From assembly GCA_945905275.1 (NCBI GenBank), contig CAMDPQ010000007.1, forward strand, positions 1 through 32,011: a DNA stretch of 32,011 nt. The letters are read 5' to 3'. The notes under the pieces were generated by a model. The model was not told where the DNA came from, made no database searches, and was given only the letters and a program-made list of their open reading frames with translations. The DNA is from Chlamydia trachomatis (GTDB lineage: Bacteria > Chlamydiota > Chlamydiia > Chlamydiales > Rhabdochlamydiaceae). Positions 1 to 5,817 of this stretch are shown piece by piece (the first letter of the stretch is position 1; every line of letters starts with the position of its first letter). Position numbers and translations under genes: made by a program.

Positions 1-221
1 GAGCAGATAAAGAGGTTGTGCTTGCGGCGGTGACTCAAGATGGCTCGGCTCTGGACTATGCCTCTTTAGAATTACGGGCAGATCAAGAGGTTGTGCTTGC
101 GGCGGTGACTCAAGATGGCTCGGCTCTGGACTATGCCTCTTTAGAATTACGGGCAGATCAAGAGGTTGTTGCTGCGGCGGTGGCTCAAATTTTGCGGGCG
201 ATAAGTCTTACCTCTATATAA
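1..221 (+). CDS. DUF4116 repeat protein, C-terminal end (partial)
   Basis: The reading frame is open from the left edge of the window to a TAA at 219-221, so the gene starts outside. It encodes two nearly identical 25-residue units and part of a third. Each unit has the pattern A-D-x-E-V-V-L-A-A-V-x-Q-x-G-x-A-L-x-Y-A-S, the signature of the DUF4116 repeat family, which forms tandem helical repeats. The third unit diverges after E-V-V and ends in a short non-repeat tail of about 17 residues. The function of DUF4116 proteins is not established. The stop codon lies only 8 bases before the presumed left end of an IS66 remnant, so the natural C-terminus may have been altered by insertion, but this cannot be decided here. 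Confidence 0.8.
   Translation, partial: ADKEVVLAAVTQDGSALDYASLELRADQEVVLAAVTQDGSALDYASLELRADQEVVAAAVAQILRAISLTSI
3..177 (+). repeat. 75-bp tandem repeat inside the DUF4116 gene
   Basis: Unit 1 spans 3-77, unit 2 spans 78-152 and a partial third begins at 153. Units 1 and 2 differ at a single base (AAA versus CAA in the third codon). The third follows the consensus for about 18 bases, changes from GTGCTT to GTTGCT, and remains similar for a few more codons. The array keeps the reading frame. Such high nucleotide identity indicates recent duplication or gene conversion. Confidence 0.9.
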
Positions 222-307
222 TCTAAGCGGTAAGCGAGCCCATCTTTTAAGCAATTCCATTCTTTAGCTAAAATGATCCCTTCTTAAATAAGGCAAGGAG
301 GGGATCA

Positions 308-560
308 ATGATTAGTAAGGTGAAGTGGCAAAAAAGAATAGAAGAGTACAAGCTGAGCGGACTTTCTACAAGAGCCTGGTGTAAGATCCAGAACATTTCG
401 ATATCATCTAGGTACACTAAAAAATCAGAATCAGAAAAAATTTATCGAATTAAAGCCTACCGCCCAAGTGATAAAGCTGAGCTGGAAAAATATCATACTC
501 GAGTTAGATCCTGACTTTGATGAGAAAATGCTTGTGCGTTTTCTCATTGTACTGAGGTAG
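308..560 (+). pseudogene. tnpA: IS66 TnpA (orf1) remnant, frameshifted
   Basis: The N-terminal part reads like IS66 accessory protein TnpA: it has K-W-Q-K-R-I-E-E-Y and then S-G-L-S-T-R-A-W-C-K, the usual helix-turn-helix beginning. In the starting frame translation stops at 514. Shifting to the next frame at about 480 restores a typical TnpA ending, I-I-L-E-L-D-P-D-F-D, finishing with F-L-I-V-L-R and a TAG at 558-560. The middle, around residues 32-45, also looks degraded. The ATG at 308 follows a good AAGGAGG ribosome-binding site at 294-300. In IS66 elements this protein is required for transposition together with TnpB and TnpC, but its exact role is poorly known. Here it is a broken copy. 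Confidence 0.75.
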
Positions 561-562
561 GG

Positions 563-840
563 ATGTTAGCCTTATCGGAAGATGCCAGGGTTTTCATGCA
601 TATGGACCCTATAGATCTAAGAAAAGGCTTTGAAGGACTTAAGCTATGACAGAGTCTCTTTTCCCAGAAGAGCTTCTAACGGCCGCTTATTTTGTATTTT
701 TACATAAGACCCGCAACCGACTGAAGGTTTTGTATTGCGATGTTGATGGATTAGCCATTTGGCACAAGCGATTGGAGAAGGAAACCTTTTCGAAAAAGTC
801 CTTTGCGAATAATAGAGGACATTCAAACGGGGCTAGGTAA
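563..840 (+). pseudogene. tnpB: IS66 TnpB (orf2) remnant, frameshifted
   Basis: The frame opens at ATG 563, two bases after the tnpA stop, as in IS66 elements. It reads D-A-R-V-F-M-H, then D-P-I-D-L-R-K-G-F-E-G-L, matching the TnpB N-terminus, and meets a TGA at 647-649. The family sequence continues in another frame from about 646 with A-A-Y-F-V-F, N-R-L-K-V-L-Y and D-G-L-A-I-W-H-K-R-L-E, which are conserved TnpB segments. After E-T-F at about 786 the similarity is lost, and the frame ends at 840, overlapping the 3' end of the opposing hydrolase gene. A frameshift at about 641-650 and a lost C-terminus make this a pseudogene. Confidence 0.75.
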
Positions 841-1614
841 AGAAAACCATACAGGCTGGCTGATCACATCTTGCTGTGCAATCGAAACACTGACAGTCGA
901 TCCGCAGCTCTGCAGCATCTCTCGAACGATTTTGAGCGCCAGTTCCGGTGCATTACACTCAGAAGAGAGGTGGGCGAGGTAAACATGTTTTAAATTTTTA
1001 TGAAGGACAGAGCGAATCAACTGCGCACACGATTCATTAGATAAATGTCCCTGACGACCTAATACCCGCTGTTTATAAACCATCGGACGCGCTGAGGCAT
1101 GGACCATGTCAGGCTGATGATTAGCCTCGACATATAGATAATCACAGTCCCGCAGCCTAGATTCGACAAGCGTCGATGCAAAACCAAGGTCTGCACATAC
1201 CCCAATCTTCATTCCTTCAAAAGCAAAAGTAAACGCCACAGGATCCACAGCATCATGTTGTATCGTGAAAGGATGAACTTCAATATCCCCATACACAAAA
1301 CTTTCACCGGTTGAAAAAATCTTAAACTTTAAAGGATGGTGGCTTTGCGCCATAATTGCTTTAGCCGTTTCACTATTGCTGAAAACAGGGATATTAAATT
1401 TACTACATAAGACACCAAGACCCCGTATATGATCAATATGCTCATGGGTAATTAACACCGCATCGATCTGTTGGATATCGACTTTGATTTGTGCGAGCTT
1501 ATCAACAATCATCTTCGCACTAAGCCCTGCATCGATTAAAAGCCTGGTATTTTCCGTCCCAATATATAAACAGTTTCCTTTGGACCCAGAGGCCAGAGGA
1601 CAAAACCCTTTCAT
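823..1614 (-). CDS. MBL-fold metallo-hydrolase, YycJ/WalJ type
   Basis: This 263-residue protein has the metallo-beta-lactamase fold signature. Strand-loop residues S-G-S-K-G-N lie near 9-14, I-D-A-G near 27-30, and the metal-binding motif H57-E-H59-I-D61-H62. It continues with C-A-D-L-G and, later, G-H-L-S-N-E, all typical of the YycJ (WalJ) subfamily. The length matches the family. YycJ-type proteins are predicted phosphodiesterases, reported to affect cell-wall control or DNA maintenance in other bacteria; the substrate here is unknown. It is transcribed away from the ABC operon across a 134-base divergent gap. Its last 18 bases overlap the decaying IS66 remnant without disrupting the frame. 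The ATG at 1614 is the natural start, because M-K-G-F is directly followed by the family core. Confidence 0.85.
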   Translation of the reverse strand: MKGFCPLASGSKGNCLYIGTENTRLLIDAGLSAKMIVDKLAQIKVDIQQIDAVLITHEHIDHIRGLGVLCSKFNIPVFSNSETAKAIMAQSHHPLKFKIFSTGESFVYGDIEVHPFTIQHDAVDPVAFTFAFEGMKIGVCADLGFASTLVESRLRDCDYLYVEANHQPDMVHASARPMVYKQRVLGRQGHLSNESCAQLIRSVLHKNLKHVYLAHLSSECNAPELALKIVREMLQSCGSTVSVSIAQQDVISQPVWFSLPSPV

Positions 1615-1748
1615 AATACTCTCTGATTAGGTGTTAAAAATCGGTAACATCATATAGGATCTTGTAGATCTACTTTCTCTATTGTAGTAAAGAGGAGACA
1701 CCCGACCCAAGAAGTATACTACCCGAACTATTTAACACAAGATCTCGG
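1615..1748. promoter_or_regulatory. Divergent intergenic region with palindrome
   Basis: This is the space between the hydrolase (minus) and the ABC operon (plus). A perfect 10-base palindrome GTAGATCTAC lies at 1664-1673, and a TATACT hexamer that could serve as a -10 box for the plus-strand operon lies at 1715-1720. No good -35 hexamer sits 16-18 bases upstream of it. The regulatory reading is tentative. Confidence 0.25.
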
Positions 1749-2645
1749 ATGCACAGATGGATAAATATAAAAAAGAAGATCATTGCCTTCAGGGCGCTAT
1801 TCAGCTATTTTAACCTATATGGATACAAGATGAGCGCGTTATTACTCTATTTACTTGCTGTATTATGGTATCCTATAGGAGGTCTACTTTCTGAAGAGCC
1901 CCTGAGCTTACAGATAGGGATGGAATTATCGAATCCTCCTTTTGAAACGATAAATACAGAAGGACAACCCTGCGGCATCAGCGTAGAACTTGCTAAACAC
2001 CTAGCTAAGAGTTTGCATAAAGAAGCAAAAATCTTAGACATACCCTTTATCGGACTCATTCCCTCTCTAAAAGCCCATAAAATCGATCTAATTATTTCTT
2101 CGATGACTCCTACAGACCAAAGAAAAAAAGCCATTGCCTTTTCTCAACCCTATTTATCTCTGGGCTTATGCATGCTGATGAATCCTCAAATTAAGGCTAC
2201 CCAGTGTATGGACCTTAATAACGAAGAATATACGATCGTTGTTAAAACAGGTACAACGGCCTATTTACACGCAGAGAAACTATTCCCCAAAGCCAAGCTA
2301 ATTATGATAGAACAATTATCTAGTTGTATTAGTGAGGTAATTCAAGGAAAAGCATCGGCATTTTTTTATGATCAACTCTCTATTTATGCAGCTTGGAAAA
2401 AATACCCTACTTTAACCAAAGCGGATTTACATCCCATAGCGTATGAATGGTGGGCTATTGGCTTAAGAAAAGAAGAGCCTATTCTCCAAGAAGCTCTCAA
2501 TAGTTGTTTACAGGCATTCATCGAAAAAGGGGGGATTCAAGAGCTTAAAAAAAAATACTTGAGTGAGCAAATCCAAGCCTTTGCTAAGCTAGGCATTCCC
2601 CTTCTTTTATCGCCCAACCATCGGAAAATAGATGAACCTGAGTGA
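1749..2645 (+). CDS. Polar amino-acid-type ABC transporter substrate-binding protein
   Basis: This is a family 3 extracellular solute-binding protein (GlnH/ArtJ/FliY-like). Clear family features are the ligand-pocket start N-P-P-F-E, a G-I-S-V-E-L segment, and D-L-I-I-S-S-M-T-P-T followed by R-K-K-A-I-A-F-S-Q-P-Y. A hydrophobic secretion segment precedes the mature part. Two starts are possible: ATG 1749 (298 residues, with a long basic N-region) or ATG 1830 (271 residues, M-S-A-L-L-L then a short hydrophobic core). The second gives a more ordinary signal peptide, but neither has a strong ribosome-binding site. The gene overlaps the permease by 14 bases. The usual ligands of the family are glutamine, arginine, histidine or other polar amino acids; the ligand cannot be read from the sequence. 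Confidence 0.85.
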   Translation: MHRWINIKKKIIAFRALFSYFNLYGYKMSALLLYLLAVLWYPIGGLLSEEPLSLQIGMELSNPPFETINTEGQPCGISVELAKHLAKSLHKEAKILDIPFIGLIPSLKAHKIDLIISSMTPTDQRKKAIAFSQPYLSLGLCMLMNPQIKATQCMDLNNEEYTIVVKTGTTAYLHAEKLFPKAKLIMIEQLSSCISEVIQGKASAFFYDQLSIYAAWKKYPTLTKADLHPIAYEWWAIGLRKEEPILQEALNSCLQAFIEKGGIQELKKKYLSEQIQAFAKLGIPLLLSPNHRKIDEPE

Positions 2646-3417
2646 TGTATTCTGCTCTAAACGTTTAGATAGCAGTAAGCATGAGTTTCTGATTAAAGGA
2701 TTTAACCTGATTCTGCTGTTTTTTCTAATCAGCTTTATCTGCGTCTTTCTATTCTCTTCACAAATCTATGAGTGGAATACAGTCCTGGCCTATAAAACCG
2801 TATTTGTATCGGGATGGATAAAAACAGGAGTGCTTTCGGTCATCAGTTTATTGCTGAGTGTAGTAATAGGGCTTATCACGGCATTAATGGGAAAATCTAC
2901 AGTCAGGCTCATACGTTATCTTGCCCTATTCTATATAGAAATCATCCGTGGAACCCCCCTTCTTGTACAACTACTAGCCTTCTTTTATGTCGTAGGCACA
3001 GCCCTAGATATCAATAGCCGCCTACTCATTGGAGTATTGACTCTTTCCTTGTTTAGTGGGGCCTATATTGCTGAGCTCATTCGTTCCTGTATCGATAGCG
3101 TGCAGAAATCCCATTTAGATTCCGCAAAAGCCATCGGCATGACACCTCTACAAACCTATCGATTTATTATCCTACCCATGATGATGAGACAGATCCTTCC
3201 CCCTCTTGCAGGACAATTCGCATCTATTATTAAAGATTCTTCCCTGCTATCGATCTTAGGCATTAGAGAGTTTACCTACAGCGCGCAGCAAATCAGCAGC
3301 GCTACATATAGTACACTCGAGAGTTATTTTCCTCTTGCTGTAGGCTACCTGATCCTTACTCTACCCATCTCTGTTCTAAGCAAAACATTAGAAAAAAGGT
3401 TCAAATATGAATCTTAA
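2632..3417 (+). CDS. ABC transporter permease, HisM/GlnP type
   Basis: This 261-residue inner-membrane protein has about five or six hydrophobic segments, the first near residues 24-42 and the next near 66-86. R-G-T-P-L-L-V-Q-L at 106-114 is the hallmark of amino-acid permeases of the His/Glu/Gln/Arg family. The EAA-like coupling loop, which contacts the ATPase, appears at about 163-182 as D-S-A-K-A-I-G-M with a closing F-I-I-L-P. The start overlaps the upstream gene by 14 bases and the end overlaps the ATPase gene by 11 bases, so translation is probably coupled. Only one permease gene is present, so a homodimer is expected. Confidence 0.9.
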   Translation: MNLSDVFCSKRLDSSKHEFLIKGFNLILLFFLISFICVFLFSSQIYEWNTVLAYKTVFVSGWIKTGVLSVISLLLSVVIGLITALMGKSTVRLIRYLALFYIEIIRGTPLLVQLLAFFYVVGTALDINSRLLIGVLTLSLFSGAYIAELIRSCIDSVQKSHLDSAKAIGMTPLQTYRFIILPMMMRQILPPLAGQFASIIKDSSLLSILGIREFTYSAQQISSATYSTLESYFPLAVGYLILTLPISVLSKTLEKRFKYES

Positions 3418-4141
3418 ACTCTGCAACATCCATAAAAAGCACGGGAAAAACACCCTGTTTAACAACCTTTCTTTATCAATTGATAGTAGGGTCCTTGGGT
3501 TTATAGGGCCCTCAGGCAGCGGCAAAAGCTCTCTTCTAAGAATGATTGCAGGGCTTGATCTCATAGATCAAGGGGAGATTTGGGTCAATCAACATCAAGT
3601 GCCTAATAGAGAAGGAAAACAGTTACAAGCCTATCGCAGATCCCTGGGGGTTGTCTTTCAATCGTGGAACCTATTTTTCCATATGAGCGCAATCGATAAT
3701 ATTATACTGCCTCTAACTATTGCCCACGGACTTAGCAAAGAAGAAGCCTATGCAAAAGCCTCACAGCTATTACATCGCTTTGAGCTCAGTCCCCATGCAC
3801 ATAAAAAACCCCAGCAACTCTCTGGAGGACAAAATCAGCGTATCGCGATACTCCGAGCGATTGCACATCAACCTGAGATGATCCTTTTAGATGAACCCAC
3901 CTCCGCACTCGATCCTATCATGACCTCAGAAGTTCTTGATCTTCTTATCGAACTAAAAGCGGAAGGGTCGTCTTTTATTCTGATCACCCACCATCTTTCT
4001 TTCTTACGAAAAATTGCCGATCACATCCTTTTTTTCGATGAAGGATGCATCCTCGATAGTCAAGCAGCAACCTCCTTTTTTCAACAGCCTTCCGACCCCA
4101 GAATCCTAGAATATCTGCAAAAAATATTGAAATATGAGTAA
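3407..4141 (+). CDS. ABC transporter ATP-binding protein, polar amino-acid type
   Basis: This 244-residue ABC ATPase is complete. Walker A is G-P-S-G-S-G-K-S (34-41), the Q-loop glutamine is at about 85, the signature L-S-G-G-Q is at 138-142, Walker B is M-I-L-L-D-E at 158-163 followed by P-T-S-A-L-D-P, and the switch histidine is in L-I-T-H-H near 195. It resembles GlnQ/HisP/ArtP. It is the energy-coupling subunit for the preceding permease and binding protein. Its last 8 bases overlap the nicotinamidase fusion gene, placing that gene in the same transcript. Confidence 0.92.
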   Translation: MNLKLCNIHKKHGKNTLFNNLSLSIDSRVLGFIGPSGSGKSSLLRMIAGLDLIDQGEIWVNQHQVPNREGKQLQAYRRSLGVVFQSWNLFFHMSAIDNIILPLTIAHGLSKEEAYAKASQLLHRFELSPHAHKKPQQLSGGQNQRIAILRAIAHQPEMILLDEPTSALDPIMTSEVLDLLIELKAEGSSFILITHHLSFLRKIADHILFFDEGCILDSQAATSFFQQPSDPRILEYLQKILKYE

Positions 4142-5252
4142 GAACCAAGCAAGACTTATAGAAGAGTGTCAAAAAACTACGATGACCACGCTCTTGCTAG
4201 GCGATTTACGTAAAGCTCGCGACCACTATCATAGAGGAGTTGGATCACCTTACTTTCTACAGGACTCCTTTCACCTTTTTTTTGCGGGTATAATTACAGC
4301 CTGTAGCATGCCTGGGATTTTGCTGTCTTTGCTGTTAGAGGGACTGCGATGCCTATCCTATAAAAGGGACAAGGAATACTCTTTTACGGTCTTAAGAAAC
4401 ACCTCATACACACTGCTTCTGGCTATTAAATACTTCATTTTGGGAATACTCCTTGGCTGGATCAAAATGACCATTCTTTTACCTATAGACCTCTTTAGAT
4501 GGATGAAATCCTTCTTAATTCTCCTCTATCTATCTTTGCATCCAGAATATAAAAAGCAGGCCTTATTATTCATCGATTTTCAAAATGATTTCTTTGAAGA
4601 GGGTCCTCTTTCCATACAAGGGGCCTCTAAGGCTTTTAGCGTAGCCCAATGGATTGCACAACAAAAAAACCACGATGTAAAACTGATTGCCTCACAGGAT
4701 TGGCATCCAGGGAAAAGAGAGCTTCCAGAAGATCCTGAAAAACATGGGTCTTTTGCTTCAGAGCATCAAGTCCCTCCCTTTAGTAAAGTACAACTATGTG
4801 GCCTTGAGCAGATAGCCTGGCCCGAACACTGTATGCAGGGAACCCAAGGAGCAGAACTTAAATCCTTATGTATTTCTCCTGATGTAGTCATTAAAAAAGG
4901 GGAAAACCCCTTTATCGATAGCTACAGCGCCTTTTATGATAACAATCATACAAGAGCCACAAAGCTACAGGCTCACTTACAAGCACTTCATGTAGATACT
5001 CTTGTTATCGCAGGCCTGGCAACCGACTACTGTGTGCTCTATAGCGCGCAAGATGCCTTGCTTTCTGGCTATGCTGTGATCGTAATTACCGACGCCATTG
5101 CAGCGATTGATCCAATCCATGGTTTTAAAAAAACTAAATCGATTTTAGAGTCCATAGCTAACTCATCCTGTCTATCTCTACAATTCTGCTCCGGTAAGGA
5201 ATGGATACAAAAAGAACAAAGCAGAACTACAATGCCACTATTTTTATCCTAA
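4134..5252 (+). CDS. pncA: Nicotinamidase (PncA-like) with N-terminal membrane region
   Basis: The 372-residue product has two parts. Residues 142-350 are an isochorismatase-fold nicotinamidase: the catalytic triad is visible as D148 (F-I-D-F-Q-N-D-F), K254 or K255 (V-V-I-K-K-G) and C300 (A-T-D-Y-C-V), and metal ligands as D189 and H191 (S-Q-D-W-H-P) and H232 (P-E-H-C-M). Nicotinamidase converts nicotinamide to nicotinate for NAD salvage. Residues 1-141 are not part of the enzyme family. They contain hydrophobic stretches at about 49-68 and 94-135 with a charged loop between, and probably anchor the enzyme in a membrane. Free-standing PncA is about 200 residues long, so this is a fusion. The gene overlaps the ABC ATPase gene by 8 bases. 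Orientation of the catalytic domain (cytoplasmic or not) is not clear. Confidence 0.85.
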   Translation: MSKNQARLIEECQKTTMTTLLLGDLRKARDHYHRGVGSPYFLQDSFHLFFAGIITACSMPGILLSLLLEGLRCLSYKRDKEYSFTVLRNTSYTLLLAIKYFILGILLGWIKMTILLPIDLFRWMKSFLILLYLSLHPEYKKQALLFIDFQNDFFEEGPLSIQGASKAFSVAQWIAQQKNHDVKLIASQDWHPGKRELPEDPEKHGSFASEHQVPPFSKVQLCGLEQIAWPEHCMQGTQGAELKSLCISPDVVIKKGENPFIDSYSAFYDNNHTRATKLQAHLQALHVDTLVIAGLATDYCVLYSAQDALLSGYAVIVITDAIAAIDPIHGFKKTKSILESIANSSCLSLQFCSGKEWIQKEQSRTTMPLFLS

Positions 5253-5347
5253 ATAAAAAGTTAGATTAAATTCTTATCACAACCTATTTATCTTTCAGAG
5301 AAACAACTATAGCTTTCTTAAAAAACTACGATTTTGCAAACAAATTA

Positions 5348-5377
5348 TTGACAAATAACTGAACAGATAACTTATAA
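5348..5377 (+). promoter_or_regulatory. Sigma-70-type promoter for the 5443 gene
   Basis: TTGACA at 5348-5353 is followed, after an 18-base spacer, by TTATAA at 5372-5377. The -35 box is a perfect match to consensus. It stands 66 bases before the ATG at 5443 in an AT-rich gap, which shows that the small gene has its own promoter separate from the transporter operon. Confidence 0.65.
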
Positions 5378-5442
5378 GTTAAATTAAGAAGAAAGAACGA
5401 AATTTTTATGATTACCTTACAAACAGAAAAAAGGGAAACACA

Positions 5443-5817
5443 ATGCTTAGAGAGATAGAACAAATTTTAGCGGAAATAGATGCAACATTAAACCAACTAA
5501 TAACAAATACCAAAATGATACAAGACGTGTCTATGAAAGAATTAAGCGGAAGTGAACTACAAGCCATTCACAATACGCAAGAAAGTCTTCTTGCGAGACT
5601 GGTTCATACAAGCGATTTAATCAATGAAAGAGATCGAAGAAAAATGCAAACTCAAAAAGAAAACCCATTGATTCCATTGCATGAAAAAATAAAGAAGTTT
5701 AGCCAGCTAAATGCTTTAGTGATCGAAAAAATCTCTTCCCATTTACAAGCAATGGTGCCTGGTGCAAATAAAAAACCACGCATAGGAAAGAATAGAAAAG
5801 GATTAAAAATTAGCTAA
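5443..5817 (+). CDS. Small helical protein of unknown function
   Basis: I do not recognise this 124-residue protein. It lacks a signal peptide and membrane segments. Residues 1-105 are rich in E, L, I, Q and K with heptad-like spacing, suggesting a helical bundle or coiled coil. The last 18 residues are strongly basic (K-K-P-R, G-K-N-R-K-G). Size and helical character would suit a type III secretion or other chaperone, but nothing specific supports that. A consensus-like promoter lies upstream, and the purine-rich AAAAAAGGGAAA before the ATG can serve as ribosome-binding site. Its 3' end overlaps the end of the opposing E1 gene by 15 bases. Confidence 0.7.
   Translation: MLREIEQILAEIDATLNQLITNTKMIQDVSMKELSGSELQAIHNTQESLLARLVHTSDLINERDRRKMQTQKENPLIPLHEKIKKFSQLNALVIEKISSHLQAMVPGANKKPRIGKNRKGLKIS

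Larger units (their letters stand above)
230..840 (+). mobile_element. Degenerate IS66-family insertion sequence remnant
   Basis: Two decayed short frames in the order and spacing of IS66 orf1 and orf2 (tnpA and tnpB) lie downstream of GTAAGCGAGCC at 230-240. That resembles the GTAAGCG start of known IS66 terminal inverted repeats. The large transposase gene tnpC is absent, and no right inverted repeat is seen before the neighbouring hydrolase gene. Both small frames carry frameshifts. The right boundary is uncertain, because TnpB similarity is clear only to about position 786. The element cannot move by itself. Confidence 0.7.

Noticed and set aside
3-177. Tandem repeats as a possible CRISPR array
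   Set aside because: Units are directly adjacent without spacers, 75 bases long, and keep a protein frame typical of DUF4116.
646-840. Free-standing 64-residue gene
   Set aside because: Its sequence is the second half of IS66 TnpB in a shifted frame, so it was merged into the pseudogene.
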